A stretch of DNA of 64,000 bases from Epiperipatus broadwayi. Taxonomy: Eukaryota > Onychophora > Udeonychophora > Euonychophora > Peripatidae. This document shows, one piece after another, positions 1 through 12,257 of the stretch; position 1 is the first letter of the stretch, and every line of letters begins with the position of its first letter. The notes beneath the pieces are model-generated. The model searched no databases. It was not told where the DNA came from and saw only the letters and a list, made by a program, of their open reading frames with translations. Both the position numbers and the translations under genes were made by a program. The stretch lies in contig JAQFVV010006312.1 of the NCBI GenBank assembly GCA_028023455.1, forward strand, positions 2,703,898-2,767,897, read 5' to 3'.

Positions 1-146
1 GAAACTTTCCTGATTATTAACCATCTTTTAAAGTAAACAAAGGCAAAACTCTCCATACAGTAGTGCCACCCTGTGCCAAACAGAGTAATCAATGAATGCC
101 AGAAGGCTTGTGCATAAAATCTCTATCTAGTGCCTACTCATCCAAT

Positions 147-190
147 ATCCCCAGACTAGTTCCTGGCTTGTGGCCATCATCAGTGAGGGG
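147..190 (-). ncRNA. Hammerhead motif, family A (mutated core)
   Basis: This is the mirror copy in the left arm. CTGATGA, helix II and helix I are kept, but GAAA reads GGAA, changing a catalytic-core adenine. It is likely inactive. Confidence 0.5.
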
Positions 191-248
191 CTTTGGATCT
201 GAGAGCACTGCATCTAGATCTTAAGTACAGTGCTCTCAGATCCAAGGC

Positions 249-290
249 TCCTCACTGATGATGGCCACAAGCCAGAAACTAGTCTGGGGA
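249..290 (+). ncRNA. Hammerhead ribozyme motif, type I, family A (core intact)
   Basis: Reading 5' to 3': TCCTCA (helix I, 5' strand), CTGATGA core at 255-261, helix II TGGC-CACAA-GCCA at 262-274, GAAA at 275-278, a minimal helix III (AC-TA-GT), C284 as the base 5' of the cleavage site, then TGGGGA (285-290), which pairs with TCCTCA through six pairs including one G-U. All conserved core positions are present. Predicted cleavage is between 284 and 285. Very short helix III stems are known in the hammerheads of Penelope-like elements and animal retrozymes, which usually need to dimerise. Activity is an inference. Confidence 0.72.
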
Positions 291-404
291 TATTGGATGA
301 GTAGGCACTAGATGAAGATTTTATGCACAAGCCTTCTGGCATCCATTGATTACTCTGTTTGGCATAGGGTGGCACTACTGTATGGAGAGTTTTGCCTTTG
401 TTTA

Positions 405-2800
405 CAACAATTATGTGTTTGTTAGTATAGAGATGGTGATCATGTGATGTTTAGTGGTTTAATCTTTTAAAGTAGTAAATTAAATATTTGTCTTTTAATA
501 ACTTGTTTTGGATATTGAAAGTTAGTTTAATAAATGTGCTTTGTTCATTATTAGACATAAGGATTTAAAGATAGTCTAATGTAAAATCGGTAGTGCACTG
601 TGGCATCACTTATATTTAACATGCTCAACAAATAAAAATTGATTCTAGAATGAATAAAACTAGAATAGAGTTTCATGTTACTTATAAGTGTGGCTAATCA
701 GGTAATAAATCAATTAGCTAACCATCTTTTATTAGATAATAAATTATCTATTTTTTTAGAAATTGATTGTACAAAAAAAAAACTATATCAAATAGTTTTA
801 GATATTTAACTCAAAGGAAGTACTATTCTTGGTGGTCAGAAATGTAAAGCAATCTAAATAAAAACTGGTGTTAATCAAAGTGATGGTTTAATAACACATG
901 CATGCTTCGTAGCAGCTTTATAAAATAGATACATTTAAAAAAAAACTTTATACTTCAGGCTTCTATATTTATATTATGCAAATGTTTTTACAAATTCAAA
1001 GAGTGATCAATTTTTTTTTTACTTTTTTGAATGCAATCTATATAGATTCTGGTTTAATAATTAATGTTCAAAAAACTTAAATATTTAATCACCCTATGAT
1101 GACAAAAAAATTAACAACTTGTAGCGTGAGTTTCTCCAATTGTGAGAATGTGAAACATGAAATATACTGATAGTTATTTGGATAGAAAAATAAATTTGGA
1201 TGCTATCATGTTATACAGACTTCACTAGCCTGTATTATTTATTAAATTAAACAATGGATTATTTTATCATAGTGGTGAATACATCTACAACTAAATTATT
1301 TGCATATAAAGCAGTTATTTTGTACAATTTATTACATATAAACCATAAACCTTAAGTAAAGGAACACAAAGACTCTGAAAATCTTTTATTTAATAAGCTT
1401 TTTTAGCTTTTTAGATTTGATTCTATTAAATTCGCGATTATAAAGGTACTCTTTATTAGAATGGACATATAAAGTTAATGTTTTAATAATAGACTTTCTA
1501 AAAATATTTAAAGTTAGACTTGTGTCTAATTTTCATGGAACACCATATCTCATTAATGTTATAAAGTTTATTTTCAAAAATACTCTAAAGAAGCAGAATA
1601 CTGTTTGTTTTTATTTGAGAAGATGGGGCTCAGGAAAAAAATAAAATTTATACATCAAGCTAAACAACATGGTCTAAAAATTAACAACTTTATTTATTTA
1701 ATTTTATCTTAAGCTAAAAATAGTCACTTACAGCGTACCATTCCAGATCTTTTAAGAGTGAAGAATCAGACCAAATACTTTACTATGAGTGAGAATATGA
1801 AAAGCTACAACTTCACTAAATATCCACACTTTAATCAAACTTCTCTTCATGAAAGTTATATAAACTTAATTAAATATTTTTACAACTCAAAGTGTAACAT
1901 TAACATTATAAGAAAATTTTGAATAAATTTTTAGTTACGATGTAATCAAGTAACCAACAACTAAAATTTAATTTCTTACTTAAAAGGTAGATAATTAGTG
2001 AAATTATAATTTTTCAAATTCTCACTTTTAATAAAGTACCTGATCTGATTTACTATTCATACTTTAAGATAAAAACAATCATTTTTTAACTTAATTAAGG
2101 AAAAGTTAGATAAGTGTATTTTTTTCTTTTTTAGATCATGTAGTTTAGTTTGGACTGTTAACTTTAATTAAATGTTATCAGGTTATGTCATAGGTGGACA
2201 TTTACTCTAGTTTAATATATGAAAAATTCTCAATATAATTTTAATGTTTAAATATTGTCTTCTAAAAATATTTGATATCATATGTATACAATCATCTATC
2301 ATTAATAATTTACTAAAAGATAAATGCTCTTTTTATGTTGGTAATTTTATGTGTGTGTATATGTGTGCGTATATGTACAACTATATACTATAATATGCTT
2401 TTACCAATTAATAAAATATACTTTCTTTCTTAATTTAGCATTATTTGTTTTAAACTTATGTTACGTTCAAAATATAATGGCAAATGTTGAAACCGAAAAT
2501 CACATCCTCGCCATTTTCAAACAATGCTTTAATATTTTCTAATTTTGAATTTTAAGACATCGTTTATTTTTCTGATGTCTGTAGTTTGCGGTTATGACCA
2601 TGAAGTTTTCATAAATCAGGTCAATTAATGCTTTGAAAAGAAAAAGTGATAGAGAAGAGGTGAATGTATGCTAGCAAAACAGACGGAGTGAGACTGAATC
2701 TGTGAGTGTGGAGCAAACTCATCTATTAAAGCTGACTAGAAAGGGAATTAATGGTTGTCTTTGTGCCTTGCCTTTTGTATTCAAACATTTTCAAATAAAA
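405..2800. other. AT-rich filler, no recognised gene
   Basis: I see only AT-rich unique sequence here, with no extended open frame, repeat family or RNA gene. A possible 46-nt microexon on the minus strand (1732-1777) is discussed in the findings. The segment at 2580-2800 is somewhat less AT-rich but unassigned. Confidence 0.5.
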
Positions 2801-2846
2801 ATCCCGCACCAGATGAGCCCCAAGTAATAAACTTCCACTGCGGGAT
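2801..2846. other. GC-rich stem-loop in AT-rich DNA
   Basis: ATCCCGCA (2801-2808) and TGCGGGAT (2839-2846) form a perfect 8-bp stem. Inside the 30-nt loop, AAGT and ACTT form a second small hairpin. A stem this GC-rich stands out against the surrounding composition. It does not satisfy SECIS or hammerhead patterns on either strand as far as I can see. Function unknown. Confidence 0.5.
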
Positions 2847-3408
2847 CAAGCAAATATTTATCATTTTATCTTTTGATTTTCATATCCTTTTTTTTTCTTC
2901 CTTTGCTTAAGCTGAAATATTGTCAAAATGTAATCTAAATATCTTTCATAATAATGTCAATTACGATAAATATTTAAACAAAAGGGATCAAAAATATTTT
3001 TCCGTTTTAATTTAATGGCTTTAAAATTTTAAATTCTTTTTTAAAGTGATGATTACGATAATAATGTTTATTTTATGGAATAAAAACTATAATGCCACTA
3101 ATTTAAATCAAGTAAATAATATACTGTAAATACTAATAGTATAGAAGTTTAGTTAAAGTTTACATTCATAATATTTAAATTTAAAGAATTCATTATGGAG
3201 AACTCTCCTAAAACTTAACATTTTTTACCGAAATCAAAACAGCCTAGAAGAGGAGGTATTATAAATACGCTAAATGGTAATTTTTTACTCCTCTGAATAA
3301 TTATTATTTTAATTATCAATATTTTTTAAACATAAGCAAAAAATGTAAAAAAAAATATTTGTTCACAGATTTATATAATTTAAAAATAAATATACAAATT
3401 TAATGTAG
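2847..3408. other. AT-rich filler
   Basis: No feature seen. Confidence 0.5.
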
Positions 3409-3466
3409 CTCATAGTATAGTAGTAGTGTATCTGCCGTTCATGTCTATAATCTAGATTTGAATCCA
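3409..3466 (+). repeat. tRNA-like SINE relic
   Basis: TAGTATAGTAGTAGTGTAT resembles the A-box region of Asp/Glu-type tRNAs. About 35 nt later, GATTTGAATCC resembles a B box. The stems are degraded and no functional cloverleaf is formed. Probably an old tRNA-derived SINE head. Confidence 0.4.
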
Positions 3467-4801
<1,335 letters not shown>

Positions 4802-5209
4802 TTGTGTTTAGCATTAACATTAGAAAATGTAAATTTGGGATAACAACTTTATCATAAATTTGTTGGTAGATTGTAAATTGTTCTCATTCTTTATAATATC
4901 TATCAATTTATGCCACACTTTATTTTATCAAGTTTCTTTCATCTTTAGCCAATGCAGTAATAATTCTTGATATGTGATTCAGCATTTTTAGCAATGAATT
5001 ATAACAATTAGATATCATTCATTTAATAAATATGAACTTTTTAGTAAAGGATTATAAACTGACACAAACTTGTTGTTAGTCTTACATGTCTAAAAATAGT
5101 TATATTACAAAATATGGTCTGTAGATTGAATGCCATTAATTTGAATATCATAATTTTTTTAAAGATTAGCTAAACATGGTTTTTTTAAATATAACTTCTT
5201 TACCACATC

Positions 5210-5720
5210 ATTTTTGGAAATATGATTAAAATGTTGCATATTTCATTGACAGAAACAGAACTATGATTAAAATTTGAAATACTTCATTGAGAGAACAAGA
5301 TGCATTTGAATATTTTTAAAATTATTAACATGAAGCTAATAGATGAAAAATTATCATAATTTTTTCAACATTAGTTTACACATGGATTTTTAAATATTCC
5401 TTTAAAAATATGACTAAAATCTGGAAAATTTCATCAACAAAACTTGAAATATGATTAAAATTTGGAATATTTATCAGCAGAGCAAGATGCAGTGGAATAT
5501 TTTCAAAAGATGGGATACTGCTCACCTAAAAAGTGCTGTCTGACTACACATTTGTTATATTTAACTTAATTATGTTTTATTTTCTTTATTGCGTTTGCAT
5601 GTTATTTACAACTCTTTGGATTTTTGTGTGTTTCAGCAGAATAATTTTCAAAATTACAGAATAGCGTCCACCTAAAAAGTGTGATGTCTGTCTGCACATT
5701 TTTTATAGTCTATAAAATGA
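5210..5720. repeat. Diverged short tandem duplications
   Basis: The phrase TGATTAAAAT or a close variant, followed by a TTTCAT-like string, recurs near 5222, 5262, 5409 and 5450. A CACCTAAAAAGTG block recurs near 5523 and 5668 with the following TCTG..CACATTT. The copies are diverged, which suggests old local duplication. No coding capacity. Confidence 0.55.
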
Positions 5721-5855
5721 ATGTTTTTTTTTAAAATTTTATTTACTGTATTTACATAAAAATATTTCGAATTATAATCCTTTGGTTTTTTCATTTTAAT
5801 AAATAAAAAAAAAATATTAAACACAATACTTAGAGTCAGCAATATTGTTTATACC

Positions 5856-5925
5856 ATGTTGTCTGAACCCCTGAAAGTGGATTATTTAAAAGAAATGGAT
5901 GGGAAGCTTCTGGCAGTAAATATAT
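5856..5925 (+). CDS. Candidate host exon, unrecognised protein
   Basis: An open frame starting with ATG at 5856 encodes 23 residues (MLSEPLKVDYLKEMDGKLLA and three more). It ends after one base of a codon at an ideal splice donor, GTAAGT (5926-5931). The frame stays open upstream to about 5822, so the ATG need not be the real start. No good polypyrimidine acceptor is seen upstream. The exon would end in phase 1, the phase required by the candidate terminal exon at 23461, so the two could belong to one gene with an intron filled by LINEs. That link is an inference. I do not recognise the protein. Confidence 0.3.
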
Positions 5926-5934
5926 GTAAGTACT

Positions 5935-6598
5935 AAAATTAGTAAAACAAAATTAGCAATAAGTAATCAAGTGATTGAAAATTGAAAATGGTATATAAAG
6001 TTAAATATTTACATTGTTAAGCTCAGGTTTTTAATAGTTTTTAAATATAAAAACCAAAGCTTGTTAATTTTGTTTTCAGCAAGTGAACTTTTTGCTGGAG
6101 AACATGAAATTGATTTTTTTTTCATTTTATTTTATTAAACAAAAATCAGAATTTGCTACAATAAAATTTAGAAGAAGCATATGCTTAACTGAACTTTGAA
6201 CTGTAAAACTCTGTGCTGATATTGTTATAGTATTTTGTTACTAAACAAAAACTGGAATTTGCTACAATAAAATTAACAATAAACACGTGATCAGCTAAAC
6301 TTTGGAATTTAAAACACCGTGCTGTTTTTATTGGTGGCAGACATCTGGTCATGTGATGTTTTTGTCACCATATTGTTTTCTTAAAATTATCAATGAGCAA
6401 CTTGATTTTAATTGAAATTTTGAATGATAAATGTAAAACAAAATTATTAATAAGTTATCAAATGACTGGAAATTGGGAAACAAATATTAGGATGAATTTT
6501 TTATCTTGTCAGGCTTAGGTTTTTGAGTACTTTTTAAACATAGAAAACTAGAACCTGTTAACTTGGTTGTGAATATGTGAACTGCTTGCTGTAAAACT
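5935..6598. repeat. Two nested diverged duplications
   Basis: About 165 bp at 5935-6100 is repeated in diverged form at about 6425-6598 (shared AGTAATCAAGTGA-like, CTTAGGTTTTT-like and GTGAACT phrases). Between them, a 100-bp unit at about 6135-6232 recurs at 6238-6332, sharing GAATTTGCTACAATAAAATT. No coding capacity seen. Confidence 0.6.
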
Positions 6599-6810
<212 letters not shown>

Positions 6811-7125
6811 GTTTTAAAGGTAACTTTATTCAAAAACAAGTGGTTACATTGGTTGTTGATTATACATAGTGTTATACATAGGTTTACACAGTTATTACAT
6901 TACAGTCTGTATATTTGATTAGAGTCTCTTTGCACTTAAAAATTGACTTTTTAGAACTTAGATAGTGGCTTTCACAATGTTTTTGATTTTTTCACACTTT
7001 ATGAAATATTTATTGTCCAAGTTTATGTACAATATAAATCAATGATCATGGTTTCAGTAATTTTTTCATGTTCTTGCAACACTGAATTTCATGTTTGCCT
7101 TTGACCTTTTCTATTATATCCTTTA

Positions 7126-10100
7126 TTATAAAGTGGCCTGAATTTTAAAAAGAGACCACGTTGCTGCAAATATATCAGGTGGTGCAATAATGCTGTCTCT
7201 TTCTTTTATTTTTTGCAATTTGTTCCTATAGGTGTTAGGGTGCCTTCTCATGTTGTTGCACAGTGTAAAAGTGCATCTGGTACACCAGAATGCATATAGG
7301 CTGAAAGTGGCAGCCCTTGTGGTGGGTATTCCTTTATTTTTGAATGTTTGTAGAATCTCATTTATTGTGGTTCCATTTTTCTTATATCCACCAACCATCA
7401 TCTGTCTTACTTTTTCAAGTCCTGAACAATTCATGTATGAAATGGTCCCATGTTTCCTCATCCCTGTGACACAGCATACACAAGGGATCTATATTTATAT
7501 AGAATCTTTTATATCTAATAAAATGACTTGTAGGTAGTGCTTTCAAATTGACTTTAATTATGAAATCGTAAAATTTTGGTTCCAGGTACCATTTCCTAAA
7601 TTTTTTAAGTAATTGGCTGTTATCAATTCCAATACAGATATTTGGTTATTCTCAGATTGTTTTTGTGTTAGGAAATCATGTATTTGCCAATATGTATATT
7701 TTATTGGACTTTTCAGTGTTACTTTGTTCTTGATGCTCTCAATGCTTTCAAGCAATGTAAAGATATAATTGTTTGTAGGTGGTGGACGATCTGTGGGTGT
7801 GATCTCCAATATTGGTTCAATATCTGGAAATTTTTTGACTATGGCTATTAGCAGATTTATTGTTTTTTGTGTCTGAAACACTGATATTGAGTGAAGTCCC
7901 AGACCATTCCATTTTTTGGTTGGTTAAGTTGCTTTATTGAAATGGCAACTACTTTCCTGTTCCATAGTAGTTTGCTACAAAATGAATTAATTGAGGCTAT
8001 AAATGGTTTTGTGAAACTGATTATTGGTAAATAGTAGCTTATTTTTGACATTATGAGTTGATTGAATAATGATATTTTTTGCATATATTGATAGATATGA
8101 TCTGGATAATGATTCTGTGATTCTTTCTGCATCAACTTTGAGTTTGTTTTGTATTGTTGTTCTCATTTGATTCATTCCCAGATAAAATGGAAAACTTAGA
8201 AAACTGCTGGGCTTTCCTTGATAAATTTGTTTGTTTACTTTCCCTGTAAAAATTGTCCAAGCAGCTGACTTATTGATATTGATTTTAAGTTTGAATTTTT
8301 TGTATATTCTTCTATGATGTTTTGTAGTGCTTGTAGTTGCTTTTTGATGTTAAGAATATTGTGATATCATCCATATAAGCTATACAAGCAATGTATCTTT
8401 TTGTATTTGGTATTAACACTCCCTGTATTTTTTTTCAATTTCTTCCAATAAGGGGTTTATGTAGAAGGAGAACAGTAATGTACTCAGTGGTGACCCTTGT
8501 GGTATTGATTGAGTGGGATAGAATGATGATGACATTCTTCCGTTAAGTGTGATATGTACTTCTCTGTTTAAAAGTAGGTTGGCTATTGCATACAATATTG
8601 ATTGTGGTATTTGTGTTTCCTTTAGTTGGTTTAGTAAGATTTTTATTGGTACAGAGTCGAAAGCACTTTCAAAATCTAGTTGTACTGCAATTGGAGCATA
8701 TTTCTTCTTCTTAATTACTGAGTTAATTATAGTTTTAAAGATTAGTGCTGCCTGACCTGTGGATGAGCCTTTCTTTGCATACTGATGTTGTGATATTTTT
8801 GTCAGTATAAATGGTTCAATTTTTACCTTTATTACTTTTTGTAGCAGTTTAATTCCTAAAGGCTCCATTGAGATGGGTCTTAAGTTGGTGATCTTGGTAA
8901 TAGGTTCTTGTTTTTTCATAAATGGTACCATTGATATGTTGTATAATCCCTGTATGTTATAAATTTTTTGTGATATTTGATTTGCCAATTGACACAGGTA
9001 TGTATTTGTAATTTGGCTAAGATGTGCAAGTACAAACTGTGGAATGCCTGGAGGTCCTGGATGACATGTGGGTGGGATTGATTCTAACACTACCTTAAAA
9101 TCCTCGATTTTAAATGGCATCTCATCTTTATTTGTTCCAAAATAATCTTCTTTGGGTGTGAATTGTGCATGCTTAGTTAGCTTTGTTTTGAAATAGTTAT
9201 ATATAGGTGCAATCATGTTAAATCCTGCTGTAATCTTATTTTCCGATTCCAGTGCCCTGTGAACTTTATTTATGGATGGGTACCCCAAAGCCCATCTAAT
9301 ATATCTGCATGTCCATGTGTGCGGCTGTGCTAGGCAATTTTTTTTCTCTTTTATGCTTAGATATTGTTTTAATTTATTGCAAGTCTGTTTATAGAGCTGG
9401 GTGAGTTTAATTATGTTTGTTTGATTATGTTGAACCGGTTTAGACAGACTGATTCTTTTGTATATTTGAAAGCATGTTAGTGTAAGCTATGTATCTGGAT
9501 ATCGGGTCTAATTCAAGCTGATTTATTTTATTTATCATTATATAAATTTCTGAAAAAAGTGACTTCATAGTAATGTCTGGTAGTAGGATCCTGATCGTTT
9601 TTTGAAAATTAATTATTGCACTGCGGTGTGTGTTTATGTTTAGCGTTATTATCTGCGCTGCATGATCTGAAAAAGGGGTTGGAAAAAGGGATATTTCTAT
9701 TGAATGATGAAGCATTGGAGAATAAAACATTGGATCTATTAAAGTTCCATGTCTATTGTTATAAAAGGATATAGAGTTAGCTAGTAGAAAATCTTCTCCA
9801 TTCATGAGTGGAAATGTTAATTGGTGTATCCATTTCGTAATTAATTTCTTATAACTTATGTTGAAATCTCCCATAAGAATAGTTGGGTAGGGATTGTTTG
9901 AGAGGATTGAGTTAATTGTTGTTATTATTCTGTTAATTACAGTTGGCCCTGGTGGTATATATACAAAAATAATATTTATTGAGAAGTTTTTATTATTGAA
10001 TGTGGTTATTAATAGATTCGCGTCTATGTATATTATTTTAAACATTGTAAAGGGACTTCTTTGGCTAATAAATATTCCTGTTCCACCTGAGGGCGTTAGT

Positions 10101-10294
10101 ATGTCTCTAGAGCATGCACAGAAACCCATTTTACTCATAAGTTGTGCTGGATTTATCTGCGATCCGTTTTAGATTTTCGTTTCTACGAGTCCTAATATGG
10201 TAGGTTGGAGTTGTTGTATCCAGTGATTGATTTCTTGTATTTTTTTCTTCGAGTTTAATCCCCGAACATTTATTGCACTTATCTTAATTATCAT
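7126..10294 (-). pseudogene. LINE ORF2: endonuclease and reverse transcriptase
   Basis: ORF2 nicks target DNA and primes reverse transcription. Starting at ATG 10294, the first residues include the APE-type motif SAINVRGLNSKKK. An in-frame TAA follows at about 10170. The endonuclease continues to 9440 (FVYIPPGP, MGDFN, SDHAAQI). After a frameshift near 9450 the RT domain follows (LRPISMEPLGIKLL, LDFESAFDSVP, IPQGSPLSTLLFSFYI). A second frameshift near 8420 precedes the catalytic AYMDD at 8363-8377. The C-terminal region runs through three broken frames to a stop at 7126. No RNase H signature is seen. Confidence 0.85.
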
Positions 10295-10299
10295 TGAGT

Positions 10300-11784
10300 T
10301 TAACTTATATTGCGAAGGAGATTTAAATTGGACCATGGCTTATTCTGTCGTTTTTGTTTGCATGTTTTTTTCCTGTGGTGATTCTGTTTGTGTTTGGATA
10401 CGTGTGCTGTAGTGTGGTGTTTTTTTAATTTTTTTTCTTCTGGTGTGGTTAGTTCTATTTCTATCTCTTCTGCTGTGATTTCTTCTGTTAAATTAATCTG
10501 ATTATCTTCTTCCTCGTTCATTTTAATTTTCTTACTTTCTCGTTTTTTTTTTTTTTTTGTTTTATGTGTTTTCTTCCTGCTTTCAATTGATGTGCTTTTT
10601 AAAAGCATTGGATAGTACTGTGTTATTTTATCCATGATTTCTGTGGTCGTTTTATTTATTATTATGATTTCTGATTGCTCATCATTTTCATTCGTTTTTC
10701 CTTTAAGCTCTTTTGGTAGGTTCTCGTTTTCTTTTCCCTCCATTCTATTTAAATTGGGCCGGTTTTCACTGCTTTGATTTTCCTTATTTGTTTTAATTTC
10801 TTTTGTTATAGTGTTTACTGGATTGCTAATTCTTTCATTTCTATTAGATATGTTGTTTTCCTGGGTGCTTTGTAATGTAGGGTAGTTTAACTCATCTAGT
10901 TGGTTATTTGTGTCTTCGCTTTCTGTAATGTTTCCTGAGTTTTTTGATGTATTGTTGTTTTTATTTTGCTGTGTTTGTTTAGTGCATTCTGTTGCAATAT
11001 GTCCTCTTCTTCCACAATGGAAGCAACCTGGTTCTTCATCGGTTATGTGTGTGGGGATATTCTCCGGATCTACTTGTTTATTCAATTTAATTTTGAATTC
11101 AATGCTATTTGTTAGTATGGGAATTGTTGCTTCTTTAATGTATTTTTGCTGGAAGAAAACGACTTTTCCGAAAGGATTCATCATTTTTTGGAAATCTTCC
11201 ATGTTGTAGACAAAATACGTATTTTTTAAAATTCTGGAGATATTTTTATACTTATTCTCATGAACTATTATTAGTGCGAAATTACTTAGTGTCTTAATTC
11301 AATTTCTAAATTGTTCTCTTTGCACATTTTCATAAAACTGGACCGCCACATATCTGCTATTTGGATGGTCGCCTATGCATTGTACCGATTCAAACATATT
11401 ATTTTCATGCAGTGTTTCTGTTAGAAGGGATTTGGGGAAACTGTATAGTGTGCAAAGATTATCTGTTACAGCGAGTACTATTGATTTATCGGTGAAGAAA
11501 GGTTTAAACGTAAGGAAAAGTGATCGAGGTATTGTTTTGTTGAATTTCTCTCCAATTTGTTCCAGCATTTCATCAGTCCATTCCATATGACGGGGGGGGG
11601 GGGGATCATTTTTATTTTGATCCATAAGATTCATGTTTTCCAAATCATCTGCTGTTGTTTACCTGAACCTAGGACCTTTTGCCAGGCTTACGTAATCTTG
11701 GGCTTTTTTTGCTATAGAAGCATATGACTTTCTCGTGCTCTGCGATGGACCACCCACCAGGTTAATAGGTTGAGCAGTCGCCAT
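10300..11784 (-). pseudogene. LINE ORF1: gag-like RNA-binding protein with CCHC knuckle
   Basis: ORF1 proteins of this group bind element RNA and accompany it in the cytoplasm. The likely start is ATG at 11784 (MATAQPINLVGGPS), followed by a frameshift near 11660. From 11643 one frame runs to 10300, broken only by a single in-frame TGA at 11299-11301. The zinc knuckle CFHCGRRGHIATEC (pattern CX2CX4HX4C) sits about one third into the downstream part. After it comes a long low-complexity Asn/Glu/Lys-rich tail, including a lysine run from a T-stretch. The stop codon lies a few bases before the ORF2 start, so ORF2 translation would need reinitiation or similar. Confidence 0.82.
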
Positions 11785-11820
11785 TTTAAGTTTTTCAATT
11801 ATTTTTCAAAGGTATATTTA

Positions 11821-12212
11821 ATTTTTTTTTTTTTTTTTTAAACAAACACTAATATATATAACCAATACAATTCAGTTATCCGCAAAATTATTGAGTTTTG
11901 TAGATTTGATTTTTTATCTACTCTTAATAAAAAATTAAATTTGCATGAGATTTTGGCATTAGTTATTAGATCCTCTAGCTTTTAACTATGCGTTTGTCTA
12001 TTATAATGCATTAGGTACGGATTTTCGATAAAAAAACTCTCTGGATTTCTCTGTTCCTTTTTATTCTTTTTCAATCAAAATAAATATTTGAGTGTTTTAA
12101 ATTGTTTATTGGACATTTTTATTAGTTATTAGCAAATAAATTGCCTTTTATTAACAAAAAGCTAAGAGGTTCTTTGCTTACCTGCTACTAGGTTTGTATC
12201 CAGGTGGTACTA

Positions 12213-12213
<1 letters not shown>
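11821..12213. other. T-run and AT-rich filler
   Basis: A T-run at about 11821-11840 adjoins the 5' end of the LINE. The rest shows nothing recognisable. Confidence 0.5.

Positions 12214-12257
<44 letters not shown>

Larger units (their letters stand above)
34..404. repeat. Family A foldback repeat, short palindromic form
   Basis: The two arms (34-209 and 227-404) are inverted copies of one sequence, separated by about 17 bp, so the whole segment can fold into one long hairpin. The ends read TAAACAAAGGC and its complement. The same sequence recurs at 17.2-18.2, 26.2-27.2 and 43.6-44.4 kb, which defines an interspersed family. Each arm carries a hammerhead-ribozyme-like motif (see 249-290). 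No open reading frame and no tRNA-like promoter is evident. It resembles a nonautonomous ribozyme-bearing repeat (retrozyme type) or a foldback element; the ribozyme favours the first. Confidence 0.85.

Noticed and set aside
2801-2846. SECIS element
   Set aside because: ATGA is present in the loop but the matching GA-containing strand and apical AA are not in register.
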